From positions 1,612,001 to 1,676,000 of the forward strand of contig CM049988.1 of the NCBI GenBank assembly GCA_016630955.3: DNA of 64,000 nucleotides, written 5' to 3'. Position 1 is the stretch's first letter. The number at the start of each line of letters is the position of its first letter. Below are positions 9,952-21,504 of this stretch, piece by piece. A program made the translations under genes and the position numbers. This DNA is from Didymella arachidicola (lineage: Eukaryota; Ascomycota; Dothideomycetes; Pleosporales; Didymellaceae). A model generated the notes under the pieces. That model was not told the DNA's origin. It worked only from the letters and a program-made list of their open reading frames with translations, and made no database searches.

Positions 9952-11719
9952 CTACCACATCCTCTCCCAGCTCCTTTTCCATAACGGCATCTCAGCAAGC
10001 CTAGCCTTGATGTTCTCTTCAAGGCCGCCCTCTTCCCACTCCTTACATTCCTCGTCAATCGCCGCCTTGCCGCTCACAAAGTCGGCTTCCGCTGGATTGA
10101 CGAACTTTGTCTTCTTGAACACTTTCCAGAAGACGAATACAAAGATGCTAAACCACGCTCCGAAGTAGCTAGTGATAAAGCCTTGAACGCTGAACGGCAC
10201 AAGCGTATCGTACCCAATGAAGATAATCATCAGAACCCCGATGAAGAGAGCAAAGTAAGCTGTGTACGGCGTGAACGGTGCAGTGTAGGGGAGCAGACTT
10301 TCATCGAAGTTCTGCGCAACCTTGGCCCGGTGCCAGCCAAGATACGTCCACAGCATACCCACGTAGGTAGCCACGAGCGCGCAAGTCGTCAAGCCTACGA
10401 ACCAGTAGAACACCTCGACTGCATTGTTCGAACTGACAAGGAATGTGAGGCAAGTGATCAGCGACACAGCGCCGACCGCGTAGATTGGCACACCCGCCTT
10501 TGTGCACTTCAGGAAGAACTTAGGCGCCTGGCCATCGCGCGCAAGCCCGTACAGTGTACGCGAAGACGCGTAGAGATATGCGTTTCCGCAGGACCATCCG
10601 GAGAGTAGGATCAAGAAGTTGATCAGGCCAGGCAGACCCTTGATGCCGAGATTCGTGATGCCGACCACCCACGGCGACGCAGCGGCGCCGGGTTCGCCCG
10701 CATCGATGGCGCCCAGCAGACGCGGGTCGCGCGACGAGCAGATGATGCCGACGGCAAGCACGCCAAAGACGTAGAAGCCAACGAGGCGATAGAAGATGAG
10801 TTTCGCGACGCGTGGGATCGTGCGGCGGGGGTTCTGGATTTCGCCGGCGGCGAGACAGATCATGTCGGGACCGGCGATGGTGAAAGCGGCGTAGATGCAT
10901 ACGCTCCAGAAGCCGCAGAAGCGGCCTGTTGCGCCCTCGGCGTAGTATGCGTGAATCGCGCCGCCACTCGAGCTGGTCCAGTAGCGAAAGCCGTAGCGGT
11001 CATTCTGTGGGTTACCGCCGAGCATGGTGATGAAGGTGAGCAAGACGAGACCGATCAGTAAGAGGACTTTGGTTGATGCCATTGCAAACTCAGACTCGCC
11101 GTACCACTTGACCGCCACCACGTTCAGAAATATGCACACCACCATGGTCATGGCGATCCAGACTGCAGGGTTCACATCTGTGTTCCAGTACTGCATGACT
11201 GTGGCCACAGCACTGTACTCTGTGCAGACCAGCATCACGCCGGCAAAGAAGTATGTCCATCCCATGGCAAATCCGAGTGCAGGATCAACGAAGCGAGCAG
11301 CGAGTTCGAAGATGGCGCCGCGTAGAGGCAGATAGGCGCACATTTCTGCGACGCAGAGGTAACAAGGCCAGACGAAGAGTGCGCCCCAGAATATATACCC
11401 GAGGACGAGCGAGAGGGGACCGGCTTTGGAGAGCGAACCGCCAATTCCTACGAAGAGACCTGTGCCAATAGACCCTATTCATTGTCAGTGCTTGTGCGCA
11501 TACGTGAGTAGGTTGGAACATGTCACCTCCGATGGCCATGAGTTGGACATGACGCGGCGAGAGACCGCGCTTCGTCTGTCCATATTTCGCGAGTTCGGCA
11601 GTGGTGAAGTGTCCGTTGTTCTCAACGAGTCCCTCCTTCAGGTCGCCGTCGTGTTGAGAGGTAGTCTCAGCAGTCTTAGACATGCTCGTGGTCGGCGCGA
11701 TTTCAGGATCGACGCCCAT
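9952..11719 (-). CDS. Amino-acid permease (APC superfamily, YAT family)
   Basis: Exons 11719-11527 and 11474-9952 give 571 aa across a 52-nt intron. The cytosolic N-terminus is followed by MAIGGSIGTGLFVGIGG, the first transmembrane helix with the conserved Gly-rich substrate-binding break. About twelve hydrophobic segments follow, with signature pieces FTIAGPDMICLAAGEIQNPRR and SGWSCGNAYLYASSRTLYGLA. The C-terminus is charged (KAAIDEECKEWEEGG). These are marks of fungal YAT-family H+/amino-acid symporters of the plasma membrane. Substrate (proline, general or other) cannot be told from sequence. Several GATA-factor sites lie upstream, which fits nitrogen control. The start at 11719 is the first ATG and gives a normal-length N-terminal tail. 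Confidence 0.93.
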
Positions 11720-12589
11720 GATTGCAGCTCAAAGGAGTCTGGTTATATCGCTGTGGAGTCAGTCGAAGAAGGCCTGAGGCGTTGGCGGATGTACGTCGAT
11801 CTCCTGGGTCTTTATACAAACCCCATCACAGACAAGAGTGCGGCAAGGTTGCAGCAAGGTTGCGCCACGGACAGTCAGCGCATTGCATCTCCATGACTTG
11901 CAATCTCTGGCTAGGGAAACTATCGGCGCTTGCGACGTCGATGGAGGTCTGCCAAGTGATACCACAGTAGTAGTTATACACGGATCGGATAAGATCCTTG
12001 TTGTCTCGCTGGCATCCACGCACCTTCCAGGATCTGCAGTGATGCAGTTACGTTGCCTTTCGGATGATAGCAGCATGGCGATCGGACCACTTGCCTCAGG
12101 CTCGGGGCTGGCGTCGGGGCGAGACTGTGAACAAGCAAAATGTGATGAACCAGTCACGGCACGGGGATTTCTACGAGAGTTCTACGCGGATGTTATCTTT
12201 GAGTTGGGATTAGCTTATCGTAAAGATTGTGGAGAAGGAGGAGAGGGGCGCAGGGGTTTTGATAGCAAGAGCCCTACACGCCCGCCCTATCAAATGGTAC
12301 TTACGTTCGCTTATTGCAAGACTTAGTCTCGGCCCTACATCTCATGCTTACATCGCCGTGCAAGCGATTTTTTGTGAGTTGCTGCTGTAGACTTTCTCAG
12401 CCGCACATGGAGATATTGAACAAGGATATATACAAGTACTAGTTTTGTGGACACCCAAACGGGACGTACGCTCTGGGGCGATAGGTATCTTAGCAACTAC
12501 CACTCCGCCAAACAAACGCGCCGATTATGCAACGATACACAAGGTACTCAACCAAATCTACAGGATCAAGCACAAGCGAAACCACTCGC
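11720..12589. promoter_or_regulatory. Permease upstream region with cluster of GATA sites
   Basis: The 870 bp between the permease start and the GUT2 stop contains no credible gene. Five HGATAR sites (AreA-type) lie in 228 bp: 12065-12070, 12193-12198, 12215-12220, 12260-12265 and 12287-12292. They are 346-573 bp upstream of the permease ATG. Nitrogen-metabolite control is inferred. Confidence 0.45.
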
Positions 12590-14890
12590 TTACTTGTTGG
12601 CAGGCGATTCGTGGCCAACGACTGGGTTATGCCCCTGCGCGTACTTGGAGTCGCTCTCGAGCAGCTCCTCAGGCTTGTCTGCAAACCCACGATTTAGCGC
12701 AATTCCCATCTCAAACAGATCAGCGCAATGCTGAGGGTCGGGGGACTCACCATGACGTGCGTAGAGGTGGTACTCCTCATCGGTATACTTGCCTACTTTC
12801 CCGCTCTCGACGTCCTTGCGTGTCAGACTGAGCTTGTTCTTGGGCAAGCCCATAGAGCCGAGGTATTGAACGCCGTTCTTGAACTCGAGGTCCTTGCGCT
12901 TGTTGTCCCACTTCAGCTCCTCGGCCATGATGTCGATGACCTTGGGAAGAGCCTCGAGAGAAGCCTGGGCGTTCAGGAATGCAAGACGCATGCGGCGAGC
13001 GATAACGTCGGTGGCGGTCTGAGCGTACTCGTGGCGGACAGCGTAGCGGACCTCACCGTCGACGTAAGGGTACAACTCGGAAATCTTCTTGCCACGAACG
13101 GGGAAGCGGGTTTCTGTGGGTGCGCAAAGCGCGGCGACAGTCCAGGCACGGTCACCATAGGCCTGGCAGAGGTACTTGGCGACATCGGTGTCAATACCGT
13201 AGTGCTGGACCAAGTTGATGAACAGTGTCTTGGAGAAGCCGTGAGCACCAACGAGTCGGACACGGTGAGTCTGGCAAGTTCCATCAAGAGGAGCCTCGTC
13301 CTTGACCTGGGTTCCGCTGACCAAAGGTGCGTCTGTGAGCGCGCGAGGCTCTAGGTTGAACTCCTTGATAGCCTCGTCAACAGTCTCCTCGGCCATCTGG
13401 CGGTAAGTTGTCCACTTTCCTCCAGAGCAAGTGAGCAGACCTGATTCGGACAAAGTGACCAAGTGGTTGCGGACAAGACCCTCCGATTTGTCCTTGGTGG
13501 GGTCGCGGACAAGAGGACGGATACCAGACCACGCAGCCAGGACGTCACCACGCCTAACATTGATCTCGGGCTGCAGGTAGCGCTTAACTTCCTTCAGAAT
13601 CCAGTCGATCTCATCCTCCCCAGCTACAGGGTTCTGCTTGACATCGCAAGCAGTGTCGGTGGTGCCGGCAATCGTGTTGCCCTGCCATGGCAGGAAGAAA
13701 ATGACACGACCGTCAGAGGTGTTGGGGTCAATGAGACCCATGTTGGCAGGACTGAAGTAGCCTGGGAGGATAACGTGGACACCAGAGCTAGGGGAAACAA
13801 TCTCAGAAACCGTCTGGTCGTCCATCTTGCGGATAGAGTCGGTGAATGGCCCAGTAGCGTTGATAACGCCCTTAGCCTTGATGGTGAATTGTTCAGCTTT
13901 CTTGCCGTTCAGCTCCTCAACGAGATCCTTTGCGATCGCACCGTTGAGCTTGCCATTGGCGTCTTTGGTCAGACCTGTAACCTCGACGTGAGGGACGACA
14001 GTCGCGCCGTACAAGGCTGCTGTCATAGCCAGTGAGACGTTCATGCGAGAATCGTTGTGTGCACCGTCGTAGTAGACCAGAGCTCCGAAGAGACCCTCCT
14101 TCTTCAGCATGGGAAAAGCATCCAGGGCCTTGCTCTTTGTCATGTAGTATGAGCTTTCGATGTTCTCAGAGCCGGCCAAAAAGTCATAGAACTTGGTACC
14201 GGCCCAGAAGTAGGGAGCCTGCCACCACTTCTGAATGGGAATCATGATGGGAAGCCATTGGGACAGATGCGGCGCGGTGTCTAAGAAGTAACGGCGTTCG
14301 CGGAGGGCTTCGACAACGAGGGAGTATCTAGATTTTCAACATTAGCAATCGCCCGAGCAAAATTCGCTTTTCTTTGCTCACTGGTTGTAGTCGAGGTTCC
14401 AGACGGCCTTCTCAAGGTATCTGACACCACCGTGCACCAGCTTCGTACTCTTACTGCTCGTACCGCTGGAGAAGTCATCACGCTCAACCATGGCGACCTT
14501 CAGACCTCGTGTGACAGCATCGAGCGCAATACCGGCACCAGTGGCACCGCCGCCAATGATCAGCAAATCGTACTCCTCCTGCTCAGGCTTCTGTTCAGGT
14601 GGTGTTGCGCTCCCTGTCAGATGATGCTTGGCTTTGTCTGCAACTTGCGCGACAATGCCTCCGCTCGCCTTGAGCTTCGCAATCTGCTCCTCTCTCGTGG
14701 GAACATTGGGGAACTTGGGAGGGTTGAAGACACCGCCCTCGCCGTATGTCGGAGGCGGTACCGCGGCAGCTTCTGTGCCAGGAATGTCTCGCGGTCGGAT
14801 GACTGTGTATAGAGCAGCGCTTCCAATGGCACCAGCTCCCGCCGCGTAGGCGAGCGGCTTCAAGAAGCGACTCGAGCGTCGTGCAGCCAT
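12590..14890 (-). CDS. GUT2: Mitochondrial FAD-dependent glycerol-3-phosphate dehydrogenase
   Basis: This inner-membrane flavoprotein oxidises glycerol-3-phosphate to dihydroxyacetone phosphate and passes electrons to ubiquinone. Exons 14890-14382, 14327-12751 and 12678-12590 give 724 aa. The basic N-terminus and a hydrophobic segment (about 13-31) suggest mitochondrial import and anchoring. The FAD motif GGGATGAG is at 113-120, then SSGTSSKSTKLVHGG. A DAO fold and the C-terminal alpha-glycerophosphate oxidase domain follow. The last intron (72 nt, 12750-12679; GTGAGT, GCTAAAT, TTTGCAG) is stop-free and in frame; removing it restores YARHDKPEE. The gene points toward the permease stop in the same orientation. 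Confidence 0.96.
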
Positions 14891-16487
14891 GATGCGCTAT
14901 CGATTGGCTTGCTGTGCTGTGAAATCGAGGAGATATGTGCGGGACTACAACTATAGCACCGCGGCGTTGTAGGAGTAATGGTACAAAGGATCTCAGGTAT
15001 ACAAATAAATGTGACAAGATCCGAAAGCTCAACCTACGCGTATGATGATTAGCCGGCCGCGCAGCATGTAACGAATCAGCTGGCTGCAAATTCCCGGGTG
15101 TCGCGAAACTGTGCTGCGATGGTCCAGCAATTCACATGCCAGTCCGGAATCTAGCAGCGAGCAAGACAGGCAGACAACATACCTCGGATTTTCTCTAACA
15201 ACACATTAACACCCCAGCGCTCAAGTCACGAATTTTTCCGGGGAAGGGCGGCGTGGAGGAGGAGTGTGATTTGGAGAGATGGAGAATGAAAGCTTTGAAG
15301 GGCGACCTGCCCGATGACGCGCTTGTTGGCGCGGGTTGCTGTTTCTGATGGGGTGCAGGCCCACTTCGGTCTATGCTAAACCGCTGTCCGCCGCCAAATA
15401 CTACCGCGTGGGTGCCAGAAGCGCGCTCAAGCCGCGGTTGTTGTTGGGTGCTAACGCTTGCAGAATTCGGCGAGTCCTGACGATCACCGCAGACACTCTC
15501 GAGATGGCAAACGACCTGCCATTCATGGCGACCGGCGTGCGGCTCTGCTGTGAGGCTCAGTCATGAATCAAGATACATTTGGACAGACCCACAGATCGGC
15601 AGCCCCCACGCCGGCATACCGGCAAGCCAGGAGCAGAGCCTCCTGTTCGCCTCCTGGCCTTGATGCAAGGTGGAGAAGTGGTGGGGAATTACATCTCAAC
15701 GCCGTCATGGAGAAGAAACATGGAGAATTCAGACACCGCGCAATATGTGACGCTGGCCAGCTGACCCTGGAATGCGGGTCTGTGAAGCGGTTGTCACTGT
15801 TTTTGATAGACAAGGTTGGCGAAGCCTGCTTTTCGCCAGATCTCTATAATATCTCCATATCGATGTTGTGCACGTCCGTTCCGCACCACAATCGTTTCTC
15901 CACTGTTCATCAGCTTGCGCTCAATTATGGCACGGCGAACACAGTCTCCAGGCTTCCCTTTCCTGGTACTCATCCCAATTTTTTCATCCCTCGTGACATG
16001 TTTGTTGCGTGCCCATGTGCAGCCGCGGCCGTATGCAGTCTGACAGAGTGCGAATGAAGTTAATGCTTTCCGCCGTGTGACACGATCGAACTTTAATTGA
16101 CGTTTTCTCGGCCGTTCATAGTACACGTGGTTCTGGGCTCTGGCGGGGAAGCCATCTGGATCATATGGTGGCAGTCTCACAAGACCACGTACAATATGCA
16201 TCAATTGTGACTTGGGCTCAGTCCTTTTTCCTTTAAGTGTTTTTGTGTATCTGGTATTTGTGTGTATATCTACAGGACATAAGAAATCACCTCAATGCGA
16301 TGTACGTCGCATCTAGCGTCGACCCCAATTTGACCCAAACCTAAACCTAGAACCAAAGGATATCAAACTCGACCCAAAACGATCGCTCCAGAGCGCCGGA
16401 CATGCTGTAAACCTAGACGAAGCAATATTCATGCCATCCTTCAATTCAAATATCTGCATTCTCCAAAAGACATTATCATCCTCCTCT
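14891..16487. other. 1.6 kb gap between GUT2 and the VTC gene
   Basis: The part next to 14890 is the GUT2 promoter and leader. One open frame on the minus strand (15794-16204) is listed separately. No repeats or RNA genes were seen. Confidence 0.35.
15794..16204 (-). CDS. Orphan open frame, 136 aa (hypothetical)
   Basis: This is an uninterrupted ATG-to-TGA frame of 136 codons inside a 1.6 kb gap. The translation is basic, with a PPYDPDGFPA stretch near the start and a GETIVVRNGRAQHRYGDIIEIWRK stretch near the end; no known domain is recognised. There is no signal peptide or membrane helix. It would need transcript support. It may be chance, since a long frame also exists on the opposite strand (15563-16057). 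Confidence 0.22.
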   Translation of the reverse strand: MMHIVRGLVRLPPYDPDGFPARAQNHVYYERPRKRQLKFDRVTRRKALTSFALCQTAYGRGCTWARNKHVTRDEKIGMSTRKGKPGDCVRRAIIERKLMNSGETIVVRNGRAQHRYGDIIEIWRKAGFANLVYQKQ

Positions 16488-19185
16488 TCAGACCCTCAGA
16501 ACCCATAGGAGCAACAAAACATCCAATCCGAGCAGTGCAATCACAACGCTGAAAACGACGCCTTGATGTACCCAGCCAAGACGCTCCCTCCGCGTCTTCA
16601 TACTGATTAGAGCAACGATGCACAAGACCAGCGTGCACACCCCGCCGAGAATGACACCAACATCCACAGCACCCCTCTCCTTCTTTCGGCTGGTCATTGT
16701 CATCAGGCCGAGAATGAAGTCCATTGTGAATGCAGCAGCCAGACATGTGGAGTAAAAGCGGAACTTGGTCTTCTCCCGCTCGCGGTCACGAGCATGCAGC
16801 TCGCTAAGCAGGGATCTACGCTCTGCAAGGGCCTCAGCATCCTGGTGAGGATTGACCCTGCCTTGGAATATAGTGCTAAAGTAGCCTTCCTGAGTACTGC
16901 CGTTCTGCGAGATAGTGCCGTAGTTTGACCGAGTATTCCAGCCCAAAGCGCTCTCGCTTCCGGAGTCTTCATCGTCTGTCGAACCGTCTTCTGCGGCGGA
17001 CAAAAGGGAGCGCTCTTCTGCTTGTAGCCGCATACCGAACAGCTTCCTGGTCTTCATGGTCCAGGCCTCGAGCGTCTCCTGCCCAGGAAATTTGACGGAA
17101 GCATTCGGGTCGACGTAGATGTAGTATCCTTGGTCCTCGTCTTCGGGATGGTCATACTCGTTCCAATAGCGCTGCGTCTCCGGCTCTTCGTGAACGACTG
17201 GTGGTGGGTGATCCGCGTAAGGCTTACGGTGTTTCTTCCGGAAAGCTTGTAGCGACGGAGGATCGACGAAGTCCTGTGCTGAGGTCGCAGAGGACTCACC
17301 ATTGCGAAGTGTCGAAGGACTCAGCTGTTCGTCGAAGGAAGTGTTGGATGTCGAGGTCAGTGGCGGAGACGATTGTGTGTACGAACCACCAATGCTACCT
17401 AGGTTCTTGCGGCTTCGTCTCTTGACTGGCTCCGGCAATTTGCGGATGTCCTTATCGAGCAGCGAGATCCAATGAGGTGCGGACATGGAAGCGGGTTTGC
17501 AGCAAGTCCACACGGCATGTGCCTCGATAGAGAAACCACGCACACGCTCAACCAAATGAATCCGGTCGAGCGTCTGAATTAGAGTCGTAGCATGGTTGCC
17601 CTCACAACGGACCTCAAGAATGGCGTGCGGGAATCTGGTAGACCCTTGGCTCGCTGTCTGCGCCCACTCATCACTCATCAAGTCCTTGACCATAGACTCC
17701 TTCATGAAGACCTCGCGGTCTAGAGTAGCCCAGATGCCACCCGAGGCGGTATTGTGCAGTCCAGCAAAGCGGGTACGCAAAGCACCTACAGCAGCGATTG
17801 GTGCAATCTCCTTGTGCTCGGTGAGCCACTGTCGGATGGTCTGAGTCTCCTTCTCTCCATCTTCAAATGAGCCTGTGCGATCGACAAAGCGAATGTTCTG
17901 CTTGTCGGGCAATGGTTTGGAAGTATCCAAGAAAGCTTCTGTGAATTTGCGCTTCAGCTTTGCAATTCTGATTTCGCCTGGCGATTGCGTGCGAGAATCT
18001 GTTGCCGTGCAGACGACGATTGCGGCTTCGGCAGCAGCTGAGAAGCGCACGTTCGCAGCAGCCTTGATACCGACATTGCCCCTGTCCTCCTCACTTGAAC
18101 CAATAGTACTAGCGTTTTGCTTGATAGCAAAAGCTTCAGCGTAGTCCAAGACCTGAAGGCCAACATGGTCCTCGTTACCAAAGTAGCGATCATTCAGGGC
18201 GCCTGAAGACTTGCGGTGGAGAGGTGTTGCGCTGGCAGAAGTTCTTCGTGATGTCGATTTGGTGCTCTTGGTGTGAAGCCGCATATGTTGAAGTAATAAG
18301 ACCTGGGCCTCTACTACGTGATCTGGGTGAATCCAGTATGTAGCCTTGTGACCGTTGTTGCCCAATGGTACAGTTGACAGAGCAAGATCAAAATCCAGCT
18401 GGTCATCATGCTCAAGAGCTTTAGATATGCGTGCAGCCGGTAGCTGAGCGTCAGCATCCTTCATGTGAGTCGTGGTTGCGTTTTCGCCGTCAAACACTGA
18501 GCGGAGCGCGCCGAGAACATCAATGTATTGATCGAGAAGGTAGCTCAGATCCATCTGGAAAAGGCTGTCGGAGTGACTAGTAACCTCATCTTTGAAGGTA
18601 CGAGGGAGCTCTCTGTCTTTCGTCCAGCGTTTGTACTTCTTAAGAATCTTAGCGAAACCCGTCCGCTGAACGACTACGAAGCGTGAAAGCGAGCGAATCT
18701 CCTCAGCAGTCCTGCGATATGTTAGCCTCCGGTTCAATTACCCTCCAACGTGTGATGCGTACCGGGCGACATCTGCGTCTATCTTTGCATATCTTTCGAC
18801 CGTCCTGGCTGGGAAACGCCTCTCGGAAGCCTGCTTGGAGCGCAGTTGCTCCAGGCTCTTGCTGATATGATCCAAGCGCCGTTCAATCTCCCCGCTCTTG
18901 CTCCGGACGAACAGGTTTATGCGTTCATGCTGCGCTTGCAGGACTTTGAGGAACGTGTCACTGAAAGCTTTCTCGGTACTGCCTGTGCCTTGTCCGGGGA
19001 TCGAAACGGCCTTGTTGGTGCCCGACGTGGTCTGGTGCTTGATTAAGTCTTTGAGGTAGTCATAGTCGATGTTGACTGCGCGCCATGCCGTTAGTTTCTG
19101 TGGCCGAGGTGCTGGGGCAACGACGTCACTTACAATGACCCCATGCAGGGATGCTCCTCTGGCGCAGGGTGTCGCCGTATTTCAT
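16488..19185 (-). CDS. SPX-VTC-DUF202 vacuolar protein (non-catalytic VTC subunit, Vtc5-like)
   Basis: Exons 19185-19134, 19075-18763 and 18711-16488 give 862 aa. The N-terminus MKYGDTLRQRSIPAWG, then NIDYDYLKDLIKH, is an SPX domain (about 1-180), which senses inositol pyrophosphates. A degenerate VTC tunnel domain follows (about 230-560; YWIHPDHVVEAQVLLLQHM, GGIWATLDREVF). A Ser-rich acidic linker comes next. The C-terminus has three hydrophobic helices of DUF202 type (about 765-862; FYSTCLAAAFTMDF to the end). The VTC complex makes polyphosphate at the vacuole. The basic substrate strands typical of catalytic Vtc4 are not visible, so a regulatory subunit such as Vtc5 is favoured over Vtc4. 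Vtc2/3 is less likely but possible. Confidence 0.82.
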
Positions 19186-21504
19186 ATCCTAAGCTAAGGA
19201 TGTAGCAACGCACCCTGTGTGTCGAGACTCGAGACTGCTGTTGAAAAGGTCTGCGGATCTTTGTGTTATGTGCCACAAGTAGTGAACGGAGAGTAAATCT
19301 ACGACGCCAACGTCAGATAACGGTGTCCGGCCGTTGAGATATGGGCAGGCTTGCTCATTTGCATTCGGTCCCATTGTCGCAGGTAATAAACTACCGCAAT
19401 GAGCCGGTCGATGCAGCTGGAGGGTTGACCGTTGAGAGAAAACAGAATGTTGCGGCGGAGTACTTACCGGACGGTTCGACTGGAAGATGGATATCAGTGA
19501 AGCTAAGGCGCGGTTGCGGTGGTATCACGGAGGACCGAAGTCGCGTGATGCAATCGCGAACGGCTATCGTGGACTACTAGCCCAGTCTTGCAAACACACG
19601 AGGAAGACGGGATTGAGCAAGCGGCACGGCGCAGGAATGCCTTATTATGAGCATCGCGGCGAATGGAGGGTTTGTGACGAGGGTGACGCCTGCCCAGCCA
19701 TCAGGGCTAGCTCCTGCCGCGTCGTGGAGCCAAGCTGTCGTTTCAAGGTCAACGCTCGCAGACGATCCCTGCTAAGCGTTCAGGCTCAATTGCAAGTTTC
19801 CGTCGCTAACCAACCCACAGCACTAGCACGGAACGCATCGCGAAGCACGTTTCGAAATTCGAATCGGTCAAGAGTGATGCTAGATGCAGCCACCGACAGA
19901 TTCGGCCAGGGTCCGCAGCTGCAGGATCACGGCGCAGAATCCAGAATGCAAGAAAATTTCTACAGACTTCATCGTTCTGCAGCGCATGGCCACCGCCCGA
20001 GTCAAAGCGCGATCGTGATGGACTGGAATACGAATCACTGCTTGGGATCGACCCCAGCAGCTGCCAGCAACACACAACGACTAGGGCTAGAGGCACGTTC
20101 AGTAAACAACCGCGCCTTGAAGAACATGTGAAGAATTGTACAACTACAACCCTGCAGCCGCGCTGGAAGCGGTCGATGTATCATGTGTTTACTGTGTAAG
20201 TTGCCATGGAGCCGCGTCCTCCGCTGCGATCTGAGTGGTTTGTTTGGAGGAAATTTTGTATGCGTCGGCTATGTTCTCGTATCGAGCGCCAGCGATGGCA
20301 CAACGCCTGATGAACCCCCCATTATGGAGAACTTCAGGGTCGCAGATGGGGTACCGGGACCGGCCAGTCAGTGGGCCTTCTCGTACCATGACCCACTGGC
20401 TACGAGGCAGCAAGTGTTGGCGATCAAGCAAAGCCGGTTCTGAAAGGTTACATGGCTGGGTTCCAGACGCGCTGCTTGTGGTATCTGCCACAGCCTGGTG
20501 CAGAAACTTCGTGTTGATTTATCGGATGCTGCAGTCATGAAAGAATATGACAGCCTTCCGCTAGTCGCTTGCTGTGCATTGAATTTTGCGGCTGGAGACA
20601 TCCGGTACTGTTTCCTTATGCCTTGTGTTGCAAGAGATAAAGTGAAAACGATATCTTGCTATGATCAGCACATGCATGCCTAGATGATGGTCATCTTATG
20701 CTAAGCTGGCGTGCTGTAGCCAAGGCCCTGAAGCTTTTACTTGTACTACTTTCGACAACCGCTGATCGTGCTTGTACTCGGGTTTCCGCCCACGGATAAT
20801 GAATGCGGCAACATGTCGTGTGGACAGTTCCCGCTTTCTCGCATGATACTTTCGTAGGATGTAGACCCTGGAATGCGCTTGATATGGAAGGATTCAGAGG
20901 CACGGTCACTAAGAGTCTTTGATTGGCTGTGGCACGCCTGGAGCTCTCGACGCCCACCTGGGTAATTTTACCTACAAGTCGAAATTGCTTGTAGTCAACG
21001 GTCGACTTCAAGTATTTGGGGAGAGCGATTGAGAGCGTCTTCAGATTGTTGTGTCGTAGGTTTGCCAAACTCAAGCATCACCAGTCAGTTCTTGTGAAGC
21101 ACCATATGCACCTGCCCATTCAATTCTCGATCTTGCTGGCGCTAAAATACCACCTCGTCTAGCCGTTGTGGATATGAATGAATTGCGCAATAGTCACCAA
21201 ATGGCTTCAAGTGGAGTGGGCATGGCTCGGTGAGTGAATCCTGGAGCGTAGTTGCACTCCATATGCGCACTGGATTCGCGGTGGCAAGGTGATGGGACAC
21301 GAACATGGATACATACCGAGGGTTTTGCCCATTATTGCATCATATTATTGATCCACTTGTCATCTTGTAACCGCAGAGGATCCAGTCTACGATGCCACAT
21401 CACCAACGGTAAACGCCAGACCTGACTAGATTACATGCAAACATCATGACATACCCACCACGGTAAATGTCTACATCCACCTCGACTCTTCTCGCCAGAG
21501 ACAT
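19186..21504. other. 2.3 kb gene-poor region
   Basis: This is the longest stretch without a supported gene. It begins as the VTC gene promoter and ends as the ILV6 3' flank. A 214-codon frame (19487-20131, +) and a 127-codon frame (20691-21074, -) exist, but neither shows known motifs or splice context. No tRNA, repeat array or transposase-like sequence was recognised. Confidence 0.35.

Noticed and set aside
19487..20131. Plus-strand frame of 214 codons in the gene-poor region
   Set aside because: No domain, signal or splice context; residue use resembles random GC-balanced DNA.
20691..21074. Minus-strand frame of 127 codons
   Set aside because: No recognisable motif; not distinguishable from chance.
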